Source: Hippopus hippopus (lineage: Eukaryota > Mollusca > Bivalvia > Cardiida > Cardiidae). Taken from it: 64,000 nucleotides of DNA. Below are positions 13,501 through 20,343 of the stretch, in pieces. Each line of letters begins with the position of its first letter. Positions within the stretch are counted from its first letter, which is position 1. Under the pieces are notes generated by a model, which saw nothing but the letters and a program-made list of their open reading frames with translations, was not told where the DNA came from and did no database searches. The position numbers were made by a program, and so were the translations under genes. Location of the stretch: assembly GCA_946811185.2 (NCBI GenBank), contig OX328106.1:33601694-33665693 (forward strand), given 5' to 3'.

Positions 13501-13555
13501 AGGGGCTCCTGTCCTGGCATTTGCTGCCCAGTTCATACTACCACGTCTTGCTTAA
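1418..13555 (+). CDS. M17 (leucyl aminopeptidase family) peptidase, W07G4.4-like; 12 exons, 5' partial
   Basis: Twelve exons with GT-AG borders join into one open frame of 1,258 nt (about 418 residues plus TAA): 1418-1526, 2188-2312, 2490-2589, 3766-3841, 4972-5057, 5740-5844, 6590-6665, 7714-7832, 8997-9080, 10390-10497, 12518-12649, 13418-13555. Seen: the family's di-metal signature VGKG..YDTGG..DIK..HRDKCGAA (Lys and Asp ligands, catalytic Lys, third-site Asp) and NTDAEGR (Asp and Glu ligands, catalytic Arg). Known: M17 enzymes release N-terminal residues from peptides using two divalent metals and usually act in the cytosol as hexamers. The C-terminal wording (VDIAGS-like, GVPTGAP) resembles nematode W07G4.4 more than the classical leucine aminopeptidase or NPEPL1; this is from memory. 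Proteins of this type are about 520 residues, so roughly 100 N-terminal residues should lie before the window. No frameshift or in-frame stop was seen. The specificity is unknown. Confidence 0.9.
1552..1777 (+). mobile_element. Family A MITE (TTAA/67-bp palindrome)
   Basis: In the intron after the first visible exon. It has the left arm (TTTACCAAA..., AATTTTAGA, AAAGCTTTTGC), the central hairpin GTGGGAAAAGGAGAAAATGC and its complement, and the right end AGTAAAGGGTTAA. Confidence 0.8.
2188..2312 (+). CDS. Peptidase exon 2
   Basis: Acceptor TTGTAG, donor GTATGT, 125 nt, starts in phase 0 and leaves two bases (AG) that join the G of the next exon to make Arg. It encodes PIEIREGVPEKAQKVEKIGV and then a Trp-Cys-Asp-Asp-Leu run, still in the N-terminal domain. 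Confidence 0.87.
2490..2589 (+). CDS. Peptidase exon 3
   Basis: Preceded by a long T-tract and acceptor AACAG; donor GTAATG. It encodes VVTRDIGGSDPERMAAPKVA and continues to FKDTVIK. This corresponds to the linker between the domains, where family members carry a 'D-P.RM.P..VAE' type motif before the catalytic domain. Confidence 0.88.
2814..3006 (-). mobile_element. Family A MITE, internally deleted
   Basis: Reverse orientation. The left half of the palindrome is missing (the arm passes straight from GACAAAGCC to TGGTTACCAGC), while the other half and both ends are kept, the right end as GTGGTAAACAGTTAA. Confidence 0.7.
3004..3392. repeat. 83-bp direct repeats flanking a family A MITE
   Basis: The text from TTAAGGAAAAATCTTTCT to CATACAGTTAA occurs at 3004-3086 and again at 3309-3391 with only a few differences. 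A family A MITE lies exactly between them. Confidence 0.8.
3083..3311 (+). mobile_element. Family A MITE, full length
   Basis: TTAACTCTTTACC to GGGAAAGGGTTAA, 229 bp. The central palindrome GAAAACATTGTGGG...CCCACAATGTTTTC is intact around GGTTACC, which marks forward orientation. Confidence 0.88.
3570..3700 (-). mobile_element. Family A MITE fragment
   Basis: TTTACCCTTTACCAACATACC start and a decayed palindrome (AAAAGGATAAATTGCTGG / CAGCATTTTCTC). The distal end is lost shortly before peptidase exon 4. Confidence 0.55.
3766..3841 (+). CDS. Peptidase exon 4
   Basis: Acceptor TTTCAG, donor GTAAAT. It encodes VTVISDVDTLTNEYPLMSAV then NRAAR, and ends with one base (T) of a split codon. The 'YPLM.AVNRA' segment matches the place where M17 proteins have the 'P.L.AVG.AS' helix at the start of the catalytic domain. 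Confidence 0.86.
3914..4140 (-). mobile_element. Family A MITE
   Basis: TTAACCCTTTATCACACAG start, hairpin around GCCGGTAAACAGC, and an end in TTTGTAAAGAGTAA. Length is typical but the palindrome has several mismatches. Confidence 0.75.
4687..4932. mobile_element. Family C MITE
   Basis: Ends TGAGCCATGCTCTGTG and CAAAGCTTGGCTCA are imperfect terminal inverted repeats, each followed inward by the GCTTAATGCATCT / GGATGCATTAAGCCC block. It lies 39 bp from peptidase exon 5. Confidence 0.75.
4972..5057 (+). CDS. Peptidase exon 5, carrying the first metal-ligand lysine
   Basis: Acceptor CACTACAG, donor GTAGGT. Two bases complete the codon split from the previous exon. It encodes VERHKARLIFLEYVGEGDID and ends KTLFLVGK; the last Lys is the family's first zinc ligand (VGKG), so an intron falls directly behind this residue. 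A family-C MITE ends only 39 bp upstream of the exon. Confidence 0.87.
5428..5688. mobile_element. Family C MITE
   Basis: 261 bp. TCAGCCATGCTCTGTG at one end, AAGAGCCTAGCTCA at the other, with inner GGGGCTTAATGCATCTG and AGATGCACTAAACCCTC. It lies in the intron between peptidase exons 5 and 6. Confidence 0.78.
5740..5844 (+). CDS. Peptidase exon 6, catalytic core
   Basis: Acceptor TGTTTAG, donor GTAGAA, 35 codons in phase 0. It encodes GVTYDTGGADIKAGGVMAGM then HRDKCGAAAVAGFFK. Seen here: the bridging-metal Asp (YDTGG), the catalytic Lys (DIK) and the second-site Asp (HRD), with the usual Gly-Ala-Ala after it. Confidence 0.95.
5866..6000 (+). mobile_element. Family A MITE fragment (left half)
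   Basis: Left arm CACTTTACCAAACTAC through GGTAGGATTTGTC; it stops inside the first half of the hairpin. Confidence 0.55.
6028..6249 (+). mobile_element. Family A MITE
   Basis: TTAACTCTTTATCAACGAC start and GGGTAAAGATTAA end; the hairpin reads GTGCTGGTTACCAACATTTTC with mismatches. Confidence 0.7.
6590..6665 (+). CDS. Peptidase exon 7
   Basis: Acceptor ATTTTAG, donor GTATAG. It encodes TLSILKPKGVRVVGGLAMVR then NSVGS, the 'V.GL...EN..G' beta-strand and loop of the family, and ends with one base of the Glu codon that is completed in the next exon. Confidence 0.9.
6690..6822 (+). mobile_element. Family A MITE fragment
   Basis: Left arm plus the first half of the palindrome (GAGAAAAGGAGAGAATGCTG), then unrelated sequence. 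Confidence 0.5.
6999..7414 (-). mobile_element. Family A MITE split by another family A MITE
   Basis: The first part (6999-7132) ends at GCCACATTTAA; after the inner copy (7129-7356) the text resumes with TTAAAATGTCATCTGCAAAT and runs to GTGTGGTTAA. The break is exactly at the internal TTAA of the family. Confidence 0.85.
7129..7356 (-). mobile_element. Family A MITE, reference copy with perfect palindrome
   Basis: 228 bp including TTAA at both ends; termini TTAACCCTTTACCACACAA and TGTGTGGTAAAGGGTTAA. Positions 7184-7250 form a 67-bp palindrome with two perfect 33-bp arms around a single A. The outer arms are not complementary to each other. TTAA target sites and CCC starts fit the piggyBac superfamily. 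Confidence 0.93.
7714..7832 (+). CDS. Peptidase exon 8, NTDAEGR active-site motif
   Basis: Acceptor TCTTTCAG, donor GTAACT. It encodes (E)CYVADEIITSRAGVRVRVG and then NTDAEGRMAMADVLCRFKEM. NTDAEGR is the PROSITE-type hallmark of cytosol aminopeptidases: Asp and Glu bind metal, Arg binds the bicarbonate that acts as general base. Confidence 0.96.
8114..8362 (+). mobile_element. Family A MITE
   Basis: Left arm from CTTACCAAACAACAT, a hairpin around GCTGGTTACCAGC, a short duplicated piece of the hairpin end (GTTTTCCCCCAATGTTTTC), and an end in GTTATAGGGTGA. Confidence 0.7.
8491..8912 (+). mobile_element. Family H (HINE-like) element, 3' truncated
   Basis: Starts AGCTCCACTGGGAGAAGGCC after a T-run, then follows the same text as 36997-38113 ('actacccatctggttttg', 'aatgatcctgccat', 'ggttgccatgg'). 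It stops after one core unit; the 3' hairpin is absent. It lies in the peptidase intron before exon 9. Confidence 0.75.
8997..9080 (+). CDS. Peptidase exon 9
   Basis: Acceptor CTAAAG, donor GTATGT, 28 codons in phase 0. It encodes ALEAVNPQLFTIATLTGHAI then IAMGPTYT, the 'DIATLTGA...ALG' strand and helix that follow the active-site motif in the family; the usual Asp before IATLTG is a Thr here. Confidence 0.92.
9175..9671. mobile_element. Family C MITE split by a second family C MITE
   Basis: TGAGCCATGCTCTGGG opens the outer copy and AGAGCATGACTCA closes it. The outer text stops at TGACCAATAG and resumes after 9591. The inner copy is listed separately. Confidence 0.75.
9328..9591. mobile_element. 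Family C MITE, full length, nested
   Basis: 264 bp. TGAGCCGTACTCCGTG and CAGAGCACGGCTCA ends. An internal hairpin reads CCCAGGCCAGCCTGCG / CAGGCTGACCTGGG. Both flanks begin with TA. Confidence 0.83.
9811..10031 (+). mobile_element. Family A MITE
   Basis: CTTTACCAGATGACAAAATT start, GTGTGGTAAAGGGTTAA end, hairpin with several mismatches. Confidence 0.78.
10139..10330 (-). mobile_element. SINE (42184-type), 5'-truncated
   Basis: ATTGATTGATTGATTA at the plus-strand start is the reverse of the SINE tail; GGCTGCTTTCCCACATAAC matches the body at 42330. The tRNA-like head is missing. Confidence 0.65.
10390..10497 (+). CDS. Peptidase exon 10
   Basis: Acceptor ATTACAG, donor GTAAGT, 36 codons. It encodes IVMSNGPASKLNTSANLQKN and continues to DLYADPFEISNIRRE. 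It is the helical part after the ATLTG strand, where W07G4.4-type proteins say that they carry a longer 'GD..ADPFEIS..R.ED' stretch than classical aminopeptidases. Confidence 0.9.
10543..10910 (+). mobile_element. Family A MITE plus tandem duplication of its 3' junction
   Basis: The MITE runs to GAAGGGTTTAA (about 10782). Its right end and the following flank (CTGTGCCAGCGAAATAGCTA) are repeated about 98 bp later with changes (10860-10910), showing a local duplication after insertion. Confidence 0.65.
11037..11269. mobile_element. Family C MITE
   Basis: CAGTCATGCTGTGTGAAAAG start; the end AAAGCATAGCTCATG is present twice in tandem (18-bp duplication). Confidence 0.65.
11585..11790 (-). mobile_element. 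Family A MITE
   Basis: Hairpin around GCTGGTAAACAG, right part with GAGCCACATTTAAATTG, end TGTGTGGTAAAGAGTTAA. Confidence 0.7.
11850..12030 (+). repeat. SINE body fragment
   Basis: GGGAAAGCAGCCAGTAGCTT and CTCCAGGAACTGATCG match, in reverse, the SINE body at 42184-42502. Both ends are lost. Confidence 0.5.
12037..12256 (+). mobile_element. Family A MITE
   Basis: CCTATACCAAGCAATAAAAT start. The palindrome at 12135-12201 is intact but for one mismatch; the end reads TTGTAAAGGATTAA. Confidence 0.82.
12281..12491 (+). mobile_element. Family A MITE, hairpin decayed
   Basis: TTAACCCTTTGCTTGACAA to TTTGGTAAAGAGTTAA. The second half of the palindrome is largely eroded. It ends 27 bp before peptidase exon 11. 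Confidence 0.75.
12518..12649 (+). CDS. Peptidase exon 11
   Basis: Acceptor ATTTTAG, donor GTAAGC, 44 codons. It encodes DYEFHTGKSEYEDVLQCNNS then PSSRTPRGHQSPSAFLIMAS and GLDK. The 'R....P..FL..' segment corresponds to 'G.I.AA.FL..F' in the family. A full family-A MITE ends 27 bp before the exon. Confidence 0.92.
12686..13165 (+). mobile_element. Family D (Helitron-like) element, interrupted
   Basis: CTAGCTGGGCTGCTTTTCGA start, then after the foldback at 12746-12933 the text resumes with family-D words (CTCATCTCTGTTATTAC, ACCCATACAACAAGGGCAG, TTGACACAGTTTTGACCC). Confidence 0.65.
12746..12933. mobile_element. Family E foldback MITE (188 bp)
   Basis: The whole element is one inverted repeat: TGTATTCACCAACCGTTCTT at one end, its complement at the other, meeting at TCTGATTGGCTAAAC / TTTAGCCAATCAGA. 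The arms agree at roughly 85%. Confidence 0.85.
13418..13555 (+). CDS. Peptidase exon 12, C-terminus and stop
   Basis: Acceptor TTTTCAG. It encodes 45 residues, beginning HGNDSDKPLPYSHIDVAGSS and ending QFILPRLA, followed by TAA. 'W.H.DIAG' of the family reads YSHIDVAGS here, and 'ATG' reads PTG. Confidence 0.93.
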   Translation, partial: HGNDSDKPLPYSHIDVAGSSGPFPGVPTGAPVLAFAAQFILPRLA

Positions 13556-13894
13556 TTCATTAAGTCCTGAAACAAATCTGTAGCAGATGACTTTGTAAAA
13601 ATCCATTCAAAATATTGATTAGCTATATAGATAAAAGTTTAATACACAAATATGTGTGAAACATTGTGGCAACAGGAGAACTTGCTCTTTAAGAGCATTT
13701 CTGTCCTTTTACTGCAGTGCTTTCAAAAGTCATTTCTTATATAAAAACAAAAAATTCTGCAAGAGGTAGTTTTGAATTGTTAGTGTTTTCTTTCTTTATA
13801 TAAATACAAATATCTTGTGATATCAACTTATAATCCATACAAAAGACTGTGATCAAACCTATTATGTTGCCCTATTTGTCTTTTTTTTTGTGTG

Positions 13895-14390
13895 TGTTTA
13901 GTTATAAAGCAGTGTCTCCTAGGGTTTGTGCATATATTCTAGTCCAGATGGCACTGGAAGTATACATTCCATATCCACAGTTTTTAAACTGCTGCTAAAC
14001 AATTGGGTGTTTTAATGACCCTGAATATATAGGGCCTTTGAAAACATTTTTGAAAAACAAAAACTAGCATTTTCCTTTTCCAAAACTGTTTTCCACTTTC
14101 CCACCTTTGATAAGTTTTGAAGCAGTGTCTTTTTAAAAGTTTGTGCCAACATGCCAACCTTAACAGCATTAGAAGTTATACATTCCATATCTATAGTTTA
14201 ACCCCTTACCAAAGAAACCTGTGTTTTAATAACCCTGGGGTAAATATATTTTGAAAACATTCCAGTAAGACTGAAAGCTAGCATTTTCTTCTTTTCTAAA
14301 AATGTTTCTCCTATTCTCCATTTTTTATTATTTTTAAAGTAATGTCTCTTTAAGTGTATGTGTCAACATTCCATCCTTGACAGACAATTT
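13895..14390. repeat. Degenerate tandem array, ~220-bp units, in the peptidase 3' flank
   Basis: AAAGCAGTGTCTCCT..TATACATTCCATATC (13905), GAAGCAGTGTCTTTT..TATACATTCCATATC (14119) and AAAGTAATGTCTCTT (14336) recur, each preceded or followed by a decayed family A MITE half. At least two full units and part of a third. Confidence 0.65.
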
Positions 14391-14392
14391 AT

Positions 14393-14621
14393 TTAACTCT
14401 TTACCACACAACAAATTTTTAGATTGGTCCAAATTGAAAGCACTTGCAGACGACAAAATAAAAGTGACTGAAAAATCGAAATTTGTTTTGTGAAGAGTAG
14501 AAAACATTGTGGGAAAAGGAGAAAATGCTGGTTACCAGCATTTTCTCCTTTTCCCACAATGTTTTCTAAAGGCTTCTTTCTCAGGGTCGTCAAAAGCAGG
14601 GATTGTGTGGTAATGGGTTAA
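14393..14621 (+). mobile_element. Family A MITE, full length
   Basis: 229 bp, TTAACTCTTTACCACACAAC to GTGTGGTAATGGGTTAA. The palindrome is perfect except at its outermost bases. Confidence 0.88.
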
Positions 14622-15395
14622 TACAGTAAATAAGCCTCTGACCCATCATACAATATCATGTCATTACAACTTCATCATCATAATATAGAAGTTTTACCCT
14701 TGGACAAAAAAAAAAGTCGGAAAAGAAGAAAATGCTAGTACCTTCACCCATTATGTTTTCAACCCTTTCACTGCCAAGTCCAGGCATTTGAGTCACATTT
14801 GATTAGTTGCTGACAAATGCTTTGGATTTGCATGAGTCCAAAATGTTGTTGTCTGTTAAAGACTTGACACAATCCAAGAACTTTTTCTCCAAACCAGCAT
14901 TTTTATGCCTCTGAGGTAGATAGCCATTGAAAATATTGTTGGAAAAAAGTGAAAATGCCAGAAGTTAGCATATTTCATGCTGCTCTTTTTTGTACTCCTT
15001 TTCCTAAAATGTTTTACATCTTTTTAAACAAAAAATTAAGAATTTGAGGTGTTTTTGAGTTATTGTCTGCAAATCAATTGGTACTTTGTTACAGCACTAA
15101 AAGAAAAAAACCAAATGGTGATATTTGAGGGCTGTTTTGACCTTCATATCAAGTATCAAATAGTGTTGTACCAAAATCTGTCTCCCTGTTGTCTATTCTT
15201 CATGTATCTGACTACAAAAGCTTTTTAATTCTACACCAGATGACAAACTTTTGCAAATTTAAATATCATCATTAGACCACAAATTTTATGTCACCTGCAA
15301 ACACTTCAGTCTGAATATTGTCATCTGTAAAAGGGTTGGAATGTATTTTATGCAGATTAATATGAATGTCAAAAGATAGCCTTATTTCTATCTAG

Positions 15396-15401
15396 AATAA
15401 A
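15396..15401 (+). promoter_or_regulatory. Possible poly(A) signal AATAAA
   Basis: First AATAAA seen downstream of the peptidase stop, 1.84 kb after it. Using it would give a 3' UTR that contains MITE palindromes and a degenerate tandem array. Nothing independent supports it; an earlier non-canonical signal is equally possible. Confidence 0.2.
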
Positions 15402-15604
15402 GTGTGATCGGAACAAAAAGTAATAATGTCTTCTTGTTTTTTAAATCACCGTAGAATTTTCCTTTGCTTCAGCCAACATGTTCTCTTTTTTCATATTTGA
15501 AAGAGTTGACTTTTGACCTTGAAGACTAAAACCGGGCAATCAGGGCATAACACCCACCATATCTGTTTGGAAACAGAGAGCAGAACTTTATTTTCACCCA
15601 TAAA

Positions 15605-15861
15605 TGAACCATGCTCCAGTAAAAGGAGATTCAATGCATCTCTGTGATGCATGATACCAAGCAAGCCCTTACATAATTATGGATTCATAAAATCTGTTTT
15701 GTCTAACAACCGAATGAATCATGAGGTACATTGGTTCTTTGACAAGCAGGAAATTGACCAACAAAAAAAAGTGTTGATCCAGGTCAGCTGAATGTGCGGG
15801 CGATCCTGGTTTAATACTTCCCGCAGATGCATTAAGCCCCCTTTCAACAGAGCATGGCTCA
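15605..15861. mobile_element. Family C MITE
   Basis: TGAACCATGCTCCAGT and AGAGCATGGCTCA ends with inner TCAATGCATCTCTG and AGATGCATTAAGCCCCC. The rest of 14650-16550 shows only worn family A pieces (14740-15085) and no gene. Confidence 0.75.
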
Positions 15862-16560
15862 AATGGTTTACACGTCATTCCAGCAGAAAAACATTTTGAA
15901 CATAAACATACACAAGAGAACCATGATAGCCAATTAAGTACTACTCCACGGGCCATAAGGCAATCATGGTTTGAAAACACCATAATTTGTGTGAAGGAAC
16001 AGAAAAACTTTGTTTTCACCAATGAATATTGTTCACAGTCAGAATACAAACAGTTCTAAACAAATTGAACAAAATATGCAAATGAAATAAGAGGACCATG
16101 AAAGCTACATATAGCACCATTTACTATTAGGCAATCATACTTTCATAGCACCCACCATAATCTGGCCTGAGGAACAGAACTTAATAATCAGACATAATTA
16201 TGATACTTGGTAATGGCATAAGAAGAAACATACATTTCCAACAAGACATAAAAATGAAACAAGAGGAATATGATGGATATACATGAATATTGATCCACAG
16301 ACCAATAGGCAATCCTTGTAACTCAGTCGTTAACATGCGATACCAGGGCTACAGAGCTGATTCCAAGCTCTACCAAATTTCATTGCAGGGTTCTACACCT
16401 TTCACTGCTTTCCTCTAGATCTTTTTTTACCTGTACTACACACAACATTCCCTCCAAGCCAAAGGGTGCTTTGCAACAGAAAAATTATTGAAACAATGTT
16501 CAGAGGTGAAAAAAGACTGAGTTCGCTTACAGTGACTATCATTAAACATCACACAAAAAA

Positions 16561-16656
16561 AGAAACCCTTTAGCACACAATCCTGTGATTGATGACCCTG
16601 ACAAGGAAGGCTTTTGAAAACATTGTTAGAATAGGAGAAAATGCTGGTAACCAGCA
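16561..16656 (-). mobile_element. Family A MITE fragment
   Basis: ACCCTTTAGCACACAATCCT through the first half of the hairpin (GGAGAAAATGCTGGTAACC), then truncated. Confidence 0.6.
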
Positions 16657-16934
16657 AATTTTAAAGCAGAGCAAAAGAAATGAAAATAATAAAAATCATC
16701 ATCATCATTGTCAATATCCTCACCAATCCCATTATCAGTAAAACTTCTTGATAAACCATAGTGATTTATTCAAACAGAACAACAGAAACGCCAATCATCT
16801 CCAACTCTCCTAGAAAAAAAAATCCTAATACTATCAAAGACTTATCAATTTCTGTCCAAATCAATGGCTACTGGCTCCATTAGTCACATGGAAGTACCCT
16901 TGGCTAGACTCCACAGAACATCAGCCTGGTTCTG

Positions 16935-17110
16935 TTAACCCTTTACCAAACAATCCTGTGTTTTCATGACCCTGAAGAAAAGCTAGGAAACATTTCCTTC
17001 CTTTTATCGCAATTAGAAGGGAAAATTAGATCTATCATTTGAGTCACATTGAGTTGTAAACAAATGCTTCTGATTGGAAAAGTCTAGCATTTTATCATAT
17101 GACAAAGAGA
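16935..17110 (-). mobile_element. Family A MITE, degenerate
   Basis: TTAACCCTTTACCAAACAATC start, eroded hairpin, GAGTCACATTGAGTTG and a worn right end near CATATGACAAAGAG. Confidence 0.6.
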
Positions 17111-17898
17111 CAAATGTACTTCTCAAAACAACCCTAGATATCAAATTCAATGAGTGAAAACTGGATCTTTTCACTTCTTCGACAACAGAAAACTCGATGA
17201 CATTCAAAAAGGGGACGGGAGGGGGGGCTGCCAAAATCGAAGGGAAATAAAAATGAATACACAATTTGGTAGTAATAAATGAGTTACCTCCCTTAGACTA
17301 TAATAGTTACTGCACAAGATACTAATTTGTAACAAATATTCGCAACAGTTATGTTCGTGTTGGTAAAGGTTATGTAAATAAATCTACTTTCTTGCGTGAC
17401 ATAATTTGTAGATGTCAACTGTGAAATAATGTTTCGAAATTTCATCGTATGTGTCATTTTGGAATTGTTTTAATGTAGAAATCTTTTCTCTCATTTAAAA
17501 TTAACTCAAAGAAAACGACTTCAATGAACTCAACTAAAGTGTAGGTTAATATAGGCACCAACCGCAAGTGTAAATGTAAATCTATCTTCTAATTCAGCTG
17601 GGATGATTTTTCTATGAGTTGAACTCGCTAACATATGAATTATTCAAAGGCTAGTTCTAAATTCTGTGCCCATTTTCAACTTTTTGTTTACAGTTGTGAA
17701 GTCCCTGCAACCAGGGATCGTATATAAGATCCCTGCTGCAACCACAAGAATCTTGTTGACTCAAATGGCGAGTTGATCAAGGTAAATTTGCGATTCTTCT
17801 CAGCTAGCCTGTATGATTTGTATTCAGAATCAGGTGTATAGCCAGGAATGTCGTAAATAGATTATGCATAATTTATTCTAGATTTTCTTCTTTTTTCT
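17111..17898. other. Interval without recognised gene
   Basis: No exon-like frame with splice sites was found. The only structure is the CAGGGATC/GATCCCTG hairpin at 17712-17735, reported under findings. Confidence 0.5.
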
Positions 17899-18112
17899 TT
17901 AACCCTTATCCTGCTGAATAACTAGCATGAACCTTTCAAGCTGAAAGAAAAAAAACTCAAATTTTGCTATTTCAAAGGTATTTTTGGGAGAAAGATGTCT
18001 TCTTATCAGACAGTGTATATTGAAGATCAGACTACAAGTTCTGTGCAGTCTGATCTTGATCTACACTGGCCGCAAAAGGTCAGTGAGTCGTGCTTAGCTG
18101 CCTTAGGGTTAA
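17899..18112 (+). mobile_element. Family B MITE, full length (214 bp)
   Basis: TTAA at both ends; TTAACCCTTATCCTGCTG and TTAGCTGCCTTAGGGTTAA are the inverted ends. The centre is a palindrome GATCAGACT...AGTCTGATC separated by a few bases. Confidence 0.88.
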
Positions 18113-20340
18113 ATTTTTTTGGTCGTTTATCCTCTAGCAAAATAGTTATTAAAAGTCAAGTAGTACTTATTCAGTATTTTAGACAGAGTAAATCACGATT
18201 AGACTGTATTTTACTGACAATTCTGATCAAGATCAGACTGCACAACACATGTCCGCCATATAGATCTAGTTTTAATTTTCTGGAAAAATCTGTCTTGAAA
18301 CTTATATGATTTTGGTCTTTTTTCTTGACTGATAAAGCACTTTTCATTTACTTGACACTTAACGATGTACATGTATATGACAAATGTTTGCGCGCATCCT
18401 ACTGCGCATGTATTTTTGTCGTGAATATTGAATCAAAAGTGCACCTATGTATTTTTTGCACATAATGGTAAGACTATTTATGCACTGAAACAAGTAGCAC
18501 TTTCTTTGGGTAGTATTGGTGAAGAGAAAAAAATGGATCTTTGAACTGTCACTGTGAAATAATTAGAATGCTGCTGACACAGCGTTACACACCAAACAAG
18601 GAAACAAAGGTCGGAAATTTAAAGCTGTGGAAGTATAGCTGTTTCCACTTTGAAAATTATTGTTGGAAAAGGAGAAATTGCTCCTATTGAGCAATTTCTT
18701 CTTTTCCCACCATCTCTGCTGAGCTTTTATCCTATCTTTTCCTTGAAAAAATAATTTCCACAGTGATCTTCAACCTTGATTTCTAACGAAATAAGCACGG
18801 ATAGGTGCCATTTTTATTTTTTCTTATTGTTTAGAATTATAAATACCATAAGTGTGGAAAGTTTAAGAAAAATCTGTCCGTTAGAAAGTATGTATTTTTT
18901 AAGATTAACCCTTAATTCGGTCAAATTATTCCCTTTTTAACTCAATGGTCTGTATAATTTATAACATACATATTTGTTCTTTTACCATGCTCAAAACCAG
19001 GCTTTTATATATTTTTTGTGCAAAAATATATGAATTGTCATTAAAATGATGTACATTTGTAAATTTTTCTTGTGATTTTCCTTTTAACTGACTATGAAAG
19101 AAAGGCGCTTTAAATCCAATCAGGGATCGTCAATAAGATCCCTGATCCAATATAAGCTGAATTTTGGAACTGTATATACCTATTTCAAAGGCAAATTTCT
19201 CAGAAACGAGTACGGTGACCCACATCTTTTTTTACTGTAATCTTCTAGAGACATGATGAGCTTTGTAGGTGCGAAGTTTTAAAAAAAATCTGTCCGTTAG
19301 AAAAATTTGCTATAAACGTCGTTAAATGGTGGTTAGTGTTGAAGCCCGGGTTTCCGATCTTCCTACTGGCTAGTAATTTGGCGTGTGTGATGGTGATCCT
19401 CAGCAGCTTTATTTTACTTTATAAAAGTCAATATATTTATCACAAGCTAAAAAAAAAAATAATTTAAAGCAGGAACTCCCTGCTATCTCCTACCTTTTTC
19501 TAGAAAAATGATAAGCTGGTCTCGCTCTACAAAAATCAGGTGGGGGGGGAGGGGATGTAACTATCCTTTGAGTGTAAAGCCTTCGGAAGACGCAGACTAT
19601 GAGGCTGACGGATGCTGTTGAACTCAAGAAATACGGTCTGATCCTGTCTTAGCCAGGGCTATTAAAAGATCAGGTATTGTGCAACGAAAAGTGTTTTCTA
19701 CTTTACTTTCTTTGCATAAATGATTAATCGGAGAAATTTTTTGAAATACTGGTTGTTGCTCCTGACACTTGTTTAAGGTGACAACGGTGCTCTGTAAGTT
19801 TCTTCCTCATTGAACTGATCCCCATTAACATAAAAAAAGTTTATCTCGTAAATTCAGTTCCAATATAATGTTATCGAATGCCCAAATAATGGCAATTGAT
19901 GAAACATTAAACAAATTTTATGATTATCTTTGTAACTTATCTTTAGTCTATTTAGAACCTTGTCTGTGGATATGTGATACAGCCAAACTGCAAATCAGTC
20001 AAGAAAATTGAATAGGCTAGAGAAAGCGGTAGACACTCACTCACTCACTCACTCAAATTACGATCTTTTATATTGTCCAAATTCTAAGCATTTGCCGACA
20101 AAAAATTACATGTTGCTGAAATTGGGTTTTGTCTTTGACAGGATAGAAAACATTGCGATAGAAGAAGAATATTGTGTTTACCAGTATCTTCTCCTTTGTC
20201 CACAATGTTTTCAAAGGTTTCCTTCGTTGTCATTTGAATTCGGGATTATATGGTGAAAGATTAATTGAATCAGAGGTCCAGAGAAATGGGATGCATTATA
20301 ATTCTGCTCTGTAGCATATACTGGTCTATCCCAGATAGAT
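18113..20340. other. Interval without recognised gene
   Basis: It holds a family-B fragment (18170-18260), a variant hairpin GGAGAAATTGCTCC / GAGCAATTTCTTC at 18660-18715, a ~75-bp direct repeat ending AATCTGTCCGTTAGAAA (18825-18900 and 19230-19305), the second GGGATC hairpin at 19119-19146, a (ACTC)n microsatellite at 20036-20055 and a worn family A MITE at 20053-20266. Confidence 0.5.
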
Positions 20341-20343
20341 ATA

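Noticed and set aside
14393..14593. Many short ORFs with NIVGKGENAGNQHFLLFPQCF-like text across the window
   Set aside because: This peptide is the palindromic centre of family A MITEs in one frame; it recurs wherever the MITE does and is not a protein family.
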